Part shown: piece after piece, positions 33,719-46,800 of the stretch
Numbering within the stretch: position 1 is the stretch's first letter
Layout of the letters: every line of letters begins with the position of its first letter
Source: Pseudoneurospora amorphoporcata
Lineage: Eukaryota; Ascomycota; Sordariomycetes; Sordariales; Sordariaceae
Direction of reading: 5' to 3'
NCBI GenBank assembly: GCA_033297205.1
Contig: MU859079.1
Span: 186,001-250,000 of the forward strand
Length of the DNA: 64,000 nucleotides
The notes under the pieces: model-generated
What the model saw: only the letters and a program-made list of their open reading frames with translations
Databases searched by the model: none
What the model was told of the DNA's origin: nothing
Translations under genes and position numbers: made by a program

Positions 33719-34224
33719 ATGAAGTTCTCCTTGTCCGTTGTTCTTGCCGCTTTTGCTCTGCAGTCCACTGCCCTCTTGGTGCCTAGGGACGCTCTTTCCT
33801 CCAACTTGAACTCTGGTCTTGCCCCCGGGGTTGGCAACATCCTTCCCCTCGAGATTCGGGCTGGAAAAGGAAAGGGCAAGCACACGCACGCCCATGGAGT
33901 ACGGCCCAACTTCCGCAAGCCGTGCAAGAACTTGCCATCGAACTGCCCGTCATTCCTGAACAAGAAGGCCGTAAGTTCCTCCCACATCCCCGTCTGACGA
34001 TACTACTTGCCTAGAACGGTGTGTTGATGTTGACTCCTTCCTTCCCACCAGATGTGCGAATGCAAGGCCGCCGCAACAGTCGCTGCCTACTTGGAGTCCG
34101 AGAGGGGATGCCCAAAGCCGTCTCAAAACGTAAGCCTCCTTCCGACATGGTTGCCATCCTGCCTGTCCCGATATTGGATGATTTCGAATGGAAACTAACG
34201 ATCGTGGGGTACTAGGCGTGCTGA
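33719..34224 (+). CDS. Small secreted six-cysteine protein
   Basis: Three coding exons, join(33719..33970,34052..34129,34216..34224), 112 aa; all introns are phase 0. Intron 1 has GTAAGT/CACCAG; intron 2 has GTAAGC, a perfect ACTAAC branch and TACTAG. The last exon encodes only Ala-Cys and the stop. The N-terminus MKFSLSVVLAAFALQSTA is a clear signal peptide. A basic Gly/Lys/His stretch (about 48-60) precedes a domain with six cysteines: two in exon 1 (KPCKNLPSNC), three in exon 2 (MCECK, RGCPK) and one supplied by the micro-exon. An even number suggests three disulfides. Size and layout fit effector-like or antimicrobial-like small secreted proteins, but no family is recognised. It lies between sph3 and uge3, inside the GAG cluster. 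Confidence 0.8.
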
Positions 34225-35344
34225 TTTTTTTAGAGTGCGATGTGACTGAAGTGACAGGATTTCTGGCTTGATGGTATTGGGCTTTTGGTTACAGTGGGCT
34301 TCTATATTAATTGTTAGGGCATTACGACATCATGTCAAAGTTGGAGTTCAGGTTGCACATCGATACAAACCTAATTTGGAGAACAAAGCTCCAATGCAGC
34401 AAAATAAACAAAATGCAAACCACCACATCTTCATCAACAGAGATGCAATGCGATCTCCTTGTCGTCGGGTAGCCGCAGTGCACCCAGTGTAAGCACTGGA
34501 CGTATAGAAGCTCAAGATGACATACTTCTGTAGTACAACATCTGTTCTTCATGGCCATCACCCGTCAGCTACTTGAACGGCTGGCTGGCTTGGAGGATTC
34601 ACTAGTATTGATCTTGTGTGGCCATTAAGGTGCACATGGCTTGACTTACTTGACGTCGGAGGCGGGGGCAGGGGCAATGAGGGGTATCTTGTGCGCGGGG
34701 TAGATTGGGAGCCGACGCGTAAGACTGGACTGTCAAGACAATGCCACGAAATGAGGGGCAATAAAGCATTAACAACTGTCTGTGCCCTTCAACACCACGG
34801 CATGTTAGTAATGAAACATCATATCCGAACAATTATTACCGGCAGGGCAGGCGCGACGACAAGACATCGCCACCGCGGCTGCGAAAATGGAGAATGGCAA
34901 GAGCAGAGGAGAGCTGGGTGAAGAGTTTTTTTCTTTTTTTTTTTCTTTTTCGCATCGATTGCAGTTCTTTCCAACGTCAATCCGTCGTCAACTATCATCA
35001 GCAAACAAAGCATCTACGGTCTACAATCGAAACGGCAACAACAAACAAAACAGTATGAACAAAAATCAGGCCCTGCGACCTGCGACCCTTTTGTTCATTG
35101 CACCCATCATGATACGTACCCCGGAAGCGAAAAACACCACCAACAGAAACAGTGAGCCTAGCAACGATGCCCAACCGGATATTTTCCCATCCAAAAAGCC
35201 ATACCCAAACAGTCGAGAGAGAAACAGAATAATGAGAAAGACGCCAACGATTCGCTTTCGCTTCGTTGTTGCGCTTAGGAAATCATGGACCAAAACGGAG
35301 AATCATTGAAGAGACGTGAGGAGGGATCATCATCATGACGTCCG
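34225..35344. other. Intergenic region, 3' flanks of the secreted-protein gene and uge3
   Basis: 1.1 kb between two convergent genes. A minus-strand hydrophobic frame without ATG (35066-35293; two membrane-like segments, ends in basic residues) lies directly beyond the uge3 stop and is discussed as a possible alternative last exon. Nothing else is supported. Confidence 0.45.
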
Positions 35345-36816
35345 TCACGACCTCAGCGATACCTTGGACACGTAGTTCCATAGGTCAGCAGCGCACTTGG
35401 TGATACTCTCGCGAGTCGTCCACCCGAGCTCCTTGGCCGCACGATCCGTCGAAGCGACACATGAGCCGACATCGCCAGGCCGCCTGTCAACAAGGGCGAG
35501 GGGGATCTCGCGACCAGCCGCCTGTTCCAAGCTGCGAACCGCCTCAAGAACTGTTGTGCCCGTACCACTTCCGAGGTTGAAGGTCGAGAACCCGTTGCCC
35601 TTCTTCGTGTTCCAGTTGAGCGCCGCAATGTGTCCACGGGCAACATCGAGAACGTGAATAAAGTCGCGAATCGCAGTGCCATCACGTGTTGGCCAGTCAG
35701 ATCCGAATACACTGAGTTCGGGGCGGTCACCCTTAAGGACCTGCGTGAGCACTGGGAAGAGGTTGGTCGGCTCCCCGCGCGGGCTCTCGCCCAACACGCC
35801 CGAAGGGTCGCATCCAACGGGGTTGAAGTATCGGAGCGCAACGATTCGCCAATCAGCGTCCGCCTCGGCCACATCCGCCAAGATCGCTTCTCCAAAGTAT
35901 TTGGTGCGTGCATACGGGCACGACAAACCCTCAATGGTCGGCTCAACAATGGTCGTCTCCCCGGCCTCGTTTTGTGTCTTGACCTGGTGGTGTACGAGGT
36001 CCTCCTCCTTGAGTGGCAGGCCGGCGTTGGCCTTGGATCCGTACACGGTGGCCGAGCTGCTAAAGATAAAATTGCGGATGTTGAAACGCTCCAGCTCCTG
36101 AAGCAGGTTGACCAGTCCGCACACGTTGTTGCGATAGTAGCGAAGGGGCTGCTGGATGCTCTCGACGACCGACTTGTATGCCGCAAAGTGGATCACCCCT
36201 GCAATCTGGGACTGGTACGACACAACCTGCCTCCCCGACGTAGCGTCCACCGTCATCACCGGCTTGCTGTATCTCTCCAGGAGAACGTGCATAGCCTTGC
36301 TGCGGTAGTCGATGCGGAAGAAGCGAAGACGGGGCATGGGGACGTTGTTGACCTTGCAGTGATGGGCAGCCAGCATTCTGACGTTCTTGAGAACGGTCTT
36401 GTAGCTGTTGCTCAGGTTGTCCACTACGATAACTGTGTGCACATCACATCGTTAGTGTACTGGCTTTCATAAGGGGCTACTAGATCCACTCAACACCGCC
36501 ATGATCAGCACTTACCATTGTGTCCTTCACGAAGCAGCTCAAGCGTGGTGTGGGAGCCGATATATCCAAGACCACCAATCACCATGATGTACTTCTCCGA
36601 ACCATCAGCCGGCGCCTGTGTTGTCGAGCTCTGCTCCAAGAGGGCATCTTCAGATGGCACGTCAAACTCGAACTCATTATCGGAGAGCGCAGGAGTGGTA
36701 AGTGGTGAGCTGCCGGCCGAATAGTCGCGGGAAGACGAAGTCAGATACTCCTCAGAGAGATCCTGATCTTGGACGTGATCCCCAAGATCAAAGCGGGAAC
36801 TCGAAGTGCTCGACAT
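35345..36816 (-). CDS. uge3: Uge3-like UDP-glucose/UDP-GlcNAc 4-epimerase
   Basis: Two exons, complement(join(35345..36432,36516..36816)), 462 aa. The phase-1 intron (83 nt) has GTAAGT, CACTAACG and CACAG. The extended SDR fold is clear: NAD-binding GGLGYIGSH (81-89), IVVDNLSNS, catalytic SSSATVYG (225-232) and YARTK (Tyr274, Lys278), then RYFNPVG and RDFIHVLDVARGH. Residues 1-75 are a Ser/Asp/Glu-rich extension not needed for the fold. An insert near 240-270 (EEDLVHHQVKTQNEAGETT) is longer than in compact GalE. In Aspergillus fumigatus Uge3 makes both UDP-Gal and UDP-GalNAc for GAG; cytosolic. Specificity for GalNAc is inferred from cluster position. The start at MSSTSSSRFD is preferred over an upstream in-frame codon at 36882. 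Confidence 0.92.
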
Positions 36817-39800
36817 GATGAATCTGAACAAGAGCTTATGAGAAGACTCGCAGTGTAGGATTGATGAGCGAGTGTGAGGCAAGGATGGAGACGATCACTG
36901 GCCTTTTTTGGAGGAGCTGCGTCGAGAGCTTTTATCAAGGACAGCCTTAGCTGGTGACAGGGCAAAAGAAAAAAAGGGAACAAGACGGCAACGCCCTTCA
37001 CAGTCAGCAAAACCTTGTCATCAACACCAGCCAGCGCTAGAAGGCCCGACCGACCGATGCGGTTACATCCTAGAAGCCGGGCGGGAGGGCGGCGAGTGTC
37101 AAGCTGAGATTATGCCAGCGCGCCTGTGCTGGCCCCATCGTGGCTCCATGTTCTTCGATGCCTGTCATTCTCGTCATAAACCCAATCCATTTTCGTCCGG
37201 CGAGACCGTATTGAACCTAGCCCGAATGGCAACAGATGCGCGACATGCCATCCACCAGAGGCCCCTTGGCCCAGCTGAAGCAAATCTCTGACCCGTAGTC
37301 TCCTCTGGGCTCCGCCGGATCCCAGCCGGATGGGCATTTCTCTAGACACCCAGCGCCGCAGGCTTTTCCCCTACAGGAGTCTCGGCTTACCTTTGCTCCA
37401 TCCAGCTATACACGAAGCCGACATGCTCCGATTCAAGCTCCAGAGCAGCCAATCCGCACTGACTGACATCACCTAGACCATTGCTGGCGCTGTGCAAGTC
37501 AGGAGATCGAAGGAATGAATGGCATCAAATTTGTAACCGCGACTACCTATTGTCACCAGCCGTTTCCGGTCCCACGTCCCACTTTGACGCCTGCGCTGTG
37601 CATATCCAATGTGCTACGCTACAGGCTGCCACTACGAGCAGTTCAGCCGATGAATGAGTTGGACAGATGAGCCCAGACGCTAATAGAATTCGATGGGGCA
37701 TGGGGGTAGGTAAGTTGGTATCTCGGAGTGCTTAAGTGATTATTTCATACGGGGGCACACCACAGACAGGCACAGGCACAGCAAACTCACATTGTCGAAC
37801 AGTTGTGAGGTTCCCAAATCTGCAGCAAAACCCCGACACCCCCATTCTCATGCCAGGCACTAGCGCCAGCAGTCCCGAATGGCGAGACCAACAGGAGCAT
37901 CAACCTTTCACCCTCCAGAAAACAAAATGAGGCTCTCTCTCTTGGCTTTGTGGCTTTCCATGCTTCTTTCTGAACATCACCGAGGCAGCCACCAGGACAA
38001 GATTTGGTCGAATCAGAGCCTACTCTTGTAGCCACTATCACAGATTTCAAGACATTGGGTCTCAAAGAGCACTTTACCCTCACATACAGTACACTTCCCG
38101 AAACCCCAGACCTGGGTTTCAACACGGAACTCGGAACGGGAAACCAGGAAACCAGAAAACCCTACACACCTGAAATCGGGTTCTTGCTGTAGTGATCTCG
38201 CAAATCCATTCCCGAGGACTATTTGGGCTTTGTTTGCCAACCGAGACTTACCGAACACGAAACTGGCCGGTAATCTTGTCCGTGGTGATGGACTGCGGCG
38301 CCGGCGGGTTGGCCAATATGCTGCTCACTTTCGTCCAGGCAGTCCTACTGTGTAACAGGATTGGATCTGACTAGGTTTTAAATATGGAAATGGGATACAG
38401 TTGCAGAGCACACAACAAGCGAGACACTATTGACAAAAACGCAACAAGCCAGCATCGGAAGTTGCATCTCACATCTCACCACCAAAACGCCATATGAAAG
38501 GCCTCGAAGGTACATCGAGTGAAGTCTCGAGCATTTGAGGTTGGAACAACCAATGACAGGCTCTGGCTCGTGCTTCTCCGCTGTAACCGTATCGACGGGC
38601 GGATGGTTGTCCGTGGCGTCCTTCTCGCGGCGGAGGTGGCGGGGGATCGTTTACCGGGATCACGGGCTAGGACGACGTCTTGGCCCTTGTTGGTCATAGG
38701 GCATCAGCTTGGCTGCTCTCTGACTGCATGAATGCGATGACACGAGAGGCATGAATTGGCCAGGCATCATTGTGAGTTTTTTTCGGTCAATATTTTCTTC
38801 CTGCCGATGTTGGAGTTTCTACGCCAAACTTTTTTTTTTTCTTTTTTTTTTTTTTTCCAGTGTGGGTTGGGTTGTTTCTACCACCTACCCAAGCACCTCT
38901 CGAGCACCTCTCCAGGGCGGCCAGCCACCCACGTCGCTGTCAAAGAAACATGAAGGGTCGCGGCGTGGCCCCTGTACCCCTTGTACCGACCGTGACGATG
39001 CAAAGAATTTTGTGTAGCGTTCTGGCTCTGTCTGGCCACGGCATCGCTCCGACTCACACTGTAATCATGTCATGTCGATCAATAGTGTGGCCTTGTTAAA
39101 ATCTAACGTTCCAATATCACTGACGCTTGGATAGCAGCATCAGTCATCAGAACACTCGGCTTCCAACAGTATCTGGACCAAAGAACCAGAAACCTTACCG
39201 CTGACACAAAGCGGCTAGCCATCCGGGACACATGGAGATTCGCTCGCTACCACAATGTCCGAAGGTAATAAACGCCGTCCTGGATCCCGTACTAAAAGGT
39301 TTCAAAAAGGCGTACGGGGGTCATAATCAGATCTTGCGGTTTCCTTGCAGTTGTGTTTTTACACTTACATTACGATTATATCCCCGGCGGGTTTAGGCTG
39401 CTGTGAGTCTCCCCACCGTCCGCCCAAGACCCCTGCAAGGCCCGGAACTGTGGAGAAACATCCGTATTTACCATGCTCGGTACGACGCCGGTCGGACAAC
39501 CTTGTACACGTGTACTGCTACGACATGCGGCTCGTTCGCTCGTTTTGGCTTCCGAGCAACCAAGCGCATCACAATTTTGAACCACGCCAAGATCACCTAT
39601 TCTTGGATTCGTGGAATCGTGGATTCGAGAACATGCCCCCCTTGCCGTAACAGGGGTCCCGGAGGCAGAGACTACCAGTATCCGCCAGCAGTGGGAGTGG
39701 GTTGAGCCACCGATTCAGGAATTGTTCTCTCGCTGCGTCCATTCCTGTTGCCAAGTTTCCTTGTGGCAGACGTCAAATTACACCTGCGCCTCCAGTACCA

Positions 39801-40891
39801 CGACAGACTGCGCACCGACAGGCCCAACAAAATTCGAGACTCGCACGAGCCGCTGGATGGATGGGAAACGACCTGAAATAGGAAAAAGTAGACGGGCCAG
39901 AAGGCACCAGGGGGCCCAGAGTGTCAAGACGCCTAAAGTGCTTAAGCAGCCAAGCACTCGCTAAGGCGCCCAGATACATATGGTGCGATCCGCAGGGTGG
40001 ATGAAGCTTTTGACAGACAACGAATGAGGCGCTCACGTAAGGTGACAAGGCGGTGGCCCCGGCGCGTACGATCCAAATACGAATTGGGTACTAGTTATCC
40101 CTCTTCGTAAAAAAACAATCCGATGGCCAGCGTCTACACGGTACCAAATTGGGAATATTACTGCAATTCCTAGACCAAAACGGAAAGCGGTCGAGCACTC
40201 GACTGTTCTTTTCCAGCCGAGCACCGGTTCGGCGGATGGCTCACCCCCAGGGTATGATCGCGCACGGGGTTCGTTTCGTACTGGTCGGTGATACGATACC
40301 CTACCGTGCCTCGTCGTCGACCTCGTTCCTCAGCCTTTCATTCTGGCAACTTTTGTGACTCCCCCCCTGTTTGGTGTGGGTCGGGCATGGCGACATGGAG
40401 GTGGCCGCCGCCCGGTGCCGCTTGAACTCGAGACCGACTTTGGGTTCCCCGATTTTTCAACTTCACGTTGTGAGGCTGTGAAAATATTCTTGTCCAGTGT
40501 AACCACCGTCTCGAACGTAGTGCTTCCTCTCTTCTTCCATCGCTTCACACCAAAGCATCACTTGCAGACGGGACCCCTTCCTATCTTCTATCTGGACCTT
40601 ATTCTTGGTCCGCCTGCTCTCTTTCAGCACGTCTCCCGTTTCAATACCATGTCCTCGTGGCGATGATCACTCCCTAGCTTTTTACTGTACATATCACCAT
40701 CCATCGCAACAGAGCGCCATCCCATAATCGTTAATCCTAATCGGTTCCATCAGCGGGGACTTTGCTGCTGTTTCGACATCCACACATGTTCTTTGCCTAG
40801 GATTCCACCTGGCCAGTCCTTTACACCTTGCGTCTTTCATCAGTTTCACATAGCCGTTGCTCCCGTCATTGGGCATCGCCATTGACTGGCA
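36817..40891. other. Long divergent intergenic region between uge3 and gtb3
   Basis: 4.1 kb separating divergent uge3 and gtb3 and probably holding both promoters. Frames are short, overlap on both strands and show no motif (for example 37787-38125 minus, 39611-39964 plus, 40355-40666 plus). T-rich runs occur at about 38830-38858. I see no tRNA, 5S rRNA or transposon in it. Confidence 0.45.
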
Positions 40892-43800
40892 ATGGCTTCC
40901 TTCTTTCCACCCCCGGGGGCCGGGGACCCAGTACTGCAGATATGCAACAGCGATAACGATACCACCCGGCTCGTCTACTGCAACAAGATTCTGTCTTCAG
41001 AAGATAGGTTGAGAACCTCATGGCAGTGGGGCACATTGATGGTGGGAATCGTAGGGTTGGCTCTTCCCGTCCTACTATCGGTGATCCTAACAATCTACCA
41101 TCGTCTGCGTCAGTCAATATCAGACAGTTACACCAAGTAAGTTCACCCGTGTCTCAGCATCTCGTTCTCCTATTTCCCATCACCCCAATGCTATCCTATC
41201 CATGATATTGTCTATGATATTAACATCTACAATAGGAGAAAACGCCAATCACCATCCGGAAGGAAGACCCCAGGCTCACCGCCGTCGCGGCCAGAGTTCA
41301 AGATCCCGTCCTCAACCAAGACTTTCCGGTTCTTGGATGGCGGTGTATCAAGCGATGGTAGCGACGCCACCCAGCAATTAGTAGGGGGCACTGTTTACAT
41401 CAGTCCATTACCGTCGTGCACGGACCCTACCCCTTTCCAACCCCTTCAAGCTTCCCCAACCCAGGACATCATTCGCCTTGGGTTGGTTGACACTCAGCAC
41501 GTTTCCCCTGCCGATCTTCCGGCGTGGGAGACGCATATTTCCGACTTCATCCTAAGCGATGACGTCTCCGGGGTAGTCTTGAAGATAGCCGACCTTGCCA
41601 AGGAGGATGAGGAGACGGCGGCGAGTCTGTTTGCCCGGCTTAGCCAGCGGGCGGTGCCGATCGTCCTTAACCTCGGGCTTGAGGATGAGACCGAGTTTGT
41701 TAAGAACATCGACTTCTCGGACCTGGTGGGCGTCATCGTTGAGAATGCCTGTATCCTGCCCAATGGCGACAGGCGGGATTACTTCCGGTCGGAGAAGTTG
41801 AGGGAGCTCATGAACAAGTGTGCCAAGGAGAGGATAGAGCGCCCGCACTTCTTCGTTGCCTTTCACGACCTCTGGGAACAGCAGCCTTCTGTGGCTGTTG
41901 TGTGCAGAGGTGAGAAGGTCGCGAGCCATTTTGAGGCTGTTTATCAGCATGGCCCTAGACATGTGGCGAGTGGTCTGAAGATGACCCAGCCTCCTGTGAG
42001 CGGCTTTGAGTATCTGCGAAAGCCTGAGACTTGTGATGTGAGTTGCCCTGGTCGGTGCCTTCAATCAGCGACAAGAATGATAGCTAACGAGGCTGTTACA
42101 GCTTCAAACCGCGTGGTTGCAGCAAAAGAAGAAGGTTTATGTGGGCGATGATAATGAGCTTATTGACCAGACCTCGAGACTTGACATTGATAGAATCGCG
42201 TCAATTGTCCCTGACGTCAAGAAGCTGTTGCAGCCCGTTGAGCCAACGACAGAAAATCAGGAGTGGTGGTCTGACGAGCCAGAGCTCTCCTCCCCGCCCC
42301 CCTATCGCGAGGTGGCGCCTGCAAGGGACGAGTTCTGGGAGTGCGACCACAGAGGTGAGGCGCTCTCAGCCTTGGGATGCATCCCACTCACTGCGTCGGC
42401 AACCGACATGCAGTTCGAGGCTATCTTGGCGACGCAGACCCATCTGCGCGATCTGAACATGCTGCAGAGGCTGCGTCCTGCCGAGGTCGATAAGCTTGTT
42501 ATGGCTTATCGCAACTTCCAGCAGGAGACCGCGCATCCTCACCTGTTCACTCCTCTTGTTGAGGGCCTTGTCGAGGGCAAGGTTTGCGTCTATAAGGGCC
42601 TCGACACCGGCTTCAAGGTTCCCGATGGCGAGGCTCACTTCTGGGGTATCTCGGTTCCTCGCTCGGAGGATGGCGACGTCGACATCTTCATTTCGCGCAG
42701 CAACCCCAGTGATGTCGCAACCATTCTCCACGTCTGGCTGGCTCACAATGGCGTTGCCCGTGTGGACAGGTACGAGGAGGAGCTGCGTCTGGAGAACAAC
42801 ATGGGCTCCGATCTGCCTTTGCCTACCAGCATCCAGACTGCCATCAACATGTGCTCTCCTTCCGAGGTTCTCTTCTTCTTGCAGCAGCTGCAAGTTAGCC
42901 GCTTGACGCATCCCTTCCGCATCGTTATGGAGGCTTACTGCCGCGCTGTTCTCCTGGATGAATCCTCTACCATCGCCTGGAACGATGCTCACTGCCGCCT
43001 TTACCTCGAGGGCAAGGTCTCTATGAGGGACCTCCTCGAGCGGAGACTGACCGAGTTTGCCCGCCAGGGTGCCACTCTCCTTCCGTCCGCTGATGGCCTC
43101 GTGGCTCTCGCTGAAAGAATCGATCAGAGTGTCCGTCAATCCCTCTACGCTGGCAATGTTGATTCGCTCAACGCTATCAGGAACCCCCTGACACATGCTT
43201 TGGATCCTATGAACCAGTACCATGACAACAAGTTTGTTGATGTCAACACTGATTTGATCGCTCTCATCTTCCTTACCACTGTTCGCAAGCTCGCCCTTGA
43301 GGATGTCTACCTCGAAGCCACCGATCACTGTCCCCTTTTCTCTCAGCCTGACCAAGCAGCTGTTTTCGCCGAATTGTGGGTGCTCGGTTCCCAATGCGAG
43401 GCCTTCTTCGGCATGCATCCGCGTGCCCTTGGCAAGATCATCTATGACCAGTACACCGCCTACCTTCATCAGAACCCCCCTCCCACCCCTACGGATGATG
43501 GCGACCGCAATGGCCATATGACAGTATATGCCAAACCCAAGCCTTCTCAGAGAGAGCCTGGTGATGAGTACGAGGACCCCGCTCGCCGCGGCTTTAGGGA
43601 CCGCATGAAGCTCAGCTACTTCCGCGAGAAGCTTGCTGACTTCGGCGCCCTGTCCATCTTCTGCATGCCCGCCATCCTGGATATCATCCTGCTCACCTTT
43701 GTCGGTCGTGGTCTGTTCATGACCGCCTACATGGGAGACGACAACCTCCTTGCTGCCTGCTACGGTCTTTTGATCGCTCTGCTTATCTCTGCTGGTGTTA

Positions 43801-46800
43801 CCGGCTGGGTTGGCAGTATCGGCAACTACTACCTCTGCAACTTTGCGTACACCAATATGGTCTTCTTCCACGTTCAGCGCCTCTCGGGTGGCTTCGTATT
43901 GACCTTGTTGGTTGGTCTGGTCGGCTTCATCATCTTCACCGTCAAGACTTCGGTCTACGCTGGTCTCGTCTTCTTCGGATATCTCGTGCTTCTCGCAACC
44001 TACCTCAACATCCTCGGTATCATGGCTACCATGCACCAGGAGGGAAGCCCCTTGACTTCGGGCCGCAGCGTTCTTTGGAGAACCCTCCCGTTGCTTCTCA
44101 TCTCGCCTGCCCTTTCATCTTTCGTCAACGGCAAGGACATCGCGATCTACCTGTCTGTCGGATACGGCTTCCTTGTGTCGCTCATCTTCCAGTACCGCAA
44201 GCTGTGCCACGAGTGGATGGGCTGGCTCACCAACATTCCCAAGTTCACTGAGGCTGACATCTACTCCTGGTATGAGCACCGGATGAGCCAGAACTCGGTT
44301 GCAAGCCCCGGCGAGAAACCCAACGCGGGCGAGAACAAGAAGCTTGCTCTCCAGGCTTTCCGTGATGCTGTCAAGAAGCAGCAGGGCCGCATTTTGGGAA
44401 CTGCTCCCGATGCTTTGGTCCACAAGGTTGCCGAGGGTTTGCCCTACATTAACTGGATCCTTCGCATGGACGGTCCTCCCGAGGAGGTTGTCGATGTCTT
44501 CTCGCCTCCTTGGTTTGCCCAGCTCACCGAGGCCCAGAAGAAGCGTCTCCAGATGTCCCAGGGTCTTAAGGAGCACAGCGTCTTCTTCCTCTTCCGCCAG
44601 GCTCGCTACGATATCGGCCAGAACATTGGCCTTTTCCTCGTCTGCCTGATGGATCGATGGGTCAGCATCATCATGTCTGGCAGCGGTAATTCGAACATGT
44701 TCTCTAGCTTCACTTCGCGCTACGCCATCTGCTTTGCCATCCTTTACTTTTGTCTGTCCATCATGGTCCTTGACATCACCCTCAAAAAGTACTGGCAGTT
44801 CAGCTACGATCTCCCCAAGGGCATCCTCTCTAGCGACAGCGAGCTGTTCGCCCTTAGGCAGAAGTGGCAACAGAGTCGCCGAAACAGGTACTTTGGCGCG
44901 ATCCTAACCCTCGCTACCAGGCTCTTGGCAACCTTTGGCTTGACCACCATCTTCGTGTGGCTGTTTGTTGAGGAGTCCCAAATTCTGGCGCTCTACTACC
45001 TATACTGCCTCGGTTATACTGGAGTTATGATCTTCCAGTTCAACCGCTGCTTTACCACCAGCGTCCGCGCCCACGTTCTTTCCATCCTCGTCTCCGCCGT
45101 CATCGGCTTCACTGTTGGCTGCCTGCTCTACCTGATGCCTGAGGGCAAGATCGTCTCCGTCAACGTGATCGGCCTCTGCGTCGCCTCCGTCTTCGCTGCC
45201 GTGTCTACCTCGTACTGGGCCATCAGGAAGCCGAAGCAGATGGACCTCAAGGAGGATGGTGCCAACGGCGACAAACCCAACACCTGGAAGCAGCACAAGA
45301 TCGGTCACTCTGAGAGTTCGTTCACTGGCAGAAAGCCCGCTCAGGTCAAGGATCTTCCTGGAGACCTGCTCCTTGCTAAGCAAGAGACGCCCTTGGCTCG
45401 CTCGGTCTCCGAGACCCTTCGCGACGGCCAGAGCAACTTCCCCGGTAACTCGGAGACGGTTTCCTGGAGGGAAGATGTCCTTAACACTGCGTTGGCTATG
45501 TGGCTGAATGAGAAGATTCGCGTCACTGTCTGCCCTCGCGGTACTTTCTTGGATGCTGGACTCAGTGAATGCGTCTCTTTCAGTGAGCTCAAGGACGACG
45601 AGTTACACATCACTACGGGTTTCCTCCCTGAGGAGGAAGCCAACCTGGCGACGTGGCAGCCTCTTCTCGCTTGCATGATCAGCGAAGCTATTCTCTACCA
45701 CATTGCCCGCGGCATCATCGGCCTGGATACCGCCAAGGCTGTTCAGGCTGAGCACATCATCTCCAGTGCTGACCGGTTCTTCACTGTTTCCAAGAGAATC
45801 GCCTTCCAGCTTGCTACTGAGGACAGACAGGGTCTTTATAGGATCCGCGAGCAGACCAACCAGGAGCTCATGAAGCATCTCTGCCTCGAGACCAGCATCG
45901 ATTCCGAGTGGGTTTCCCTTCCTCGTCCCGTCCAGGAGACCATCCTCTCCCGTATCCAGGGCATGTCTGCCTCGAAATCTCGCGACTTCCCCATCTGGAT
46001 GGAAGACAAGGGCGTCGATCTTCGTTGCAGCAACTTCCACGTCAAGCTCTGCCTCGAGCTCTACCTGATGGCTGGCGAGCGCGTCATGATGTATAACTCT
46101 GCCTTCAACACCTCCACCGACACCCTCTGCTACTTGCCTGATCCCGACCGCGAGAGCCAGGAGACCTCGCCCCTCATGGATAACGGAAAGAAGGCCAAGC
46201 ATCTGCACTGGACTTACAAGATCCTCTTCTACCTCCCCATCAACTTCGTGAAGTGGGTTGCCATCATCTCGGGCGCCGGTTCCAACGTCGAGCGCGAGCT
46301 GTGGTACTCCCTCCGCAAGATGCCTCGCATTCGCAAGGCCCTCATGTGGCTCATCCTTGGTCTCTGGCAGTTGTGCTTCCAGATCCGTGATACCTGGATC
46401 TTCATGATTCTCATCTTCCACCACAAGGCCCTCGTGCAGATCTGGCGCTTGGCTCGCAAGGGAACGCCCAGGACTTTGTACAAGAACCGTATCGTCGTGG
46501 TCATGCGCAGAAGGGCTCTTACTGGCTTTGCCCAGCTCAACGAGTACGGCAAGCTGATGCTGAACATCTACGAGGGCCACCTCAAGGAGACTCCGGAGGA
46601 AAAGACGCAGCCTGTTTCTACTGCTGTTTACGATCACACCTACCGTCTCATCACCAAGTCTGTCAAGAAGGGCAAGGACGAGGTTCTCTCATCCTTCACC
46701 TACGGTGAGGGCAACAAGTCTAGACGGCCGACCGAGAAGTACGTCGTCGATGGCACCACCGTCAAGCGCTGCCACTACGACGATAGACGTCGCATCTCTC

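Noticed and set aside
35630..36472. 280-codon plus-strand frame opposite uge3
   Set aside because: Shadow frame of a clear 4-epimerase on the minus strand; no independent motif.
42366..44036. 556-codon minus-strand frame opposite gtb3, and similar frames at 45603-46637 and 46689-47879
   Set aside because: Antisense shadows of GC-rich coding sequence; the plus-strand GT4/polytopic protein is unambiguous.
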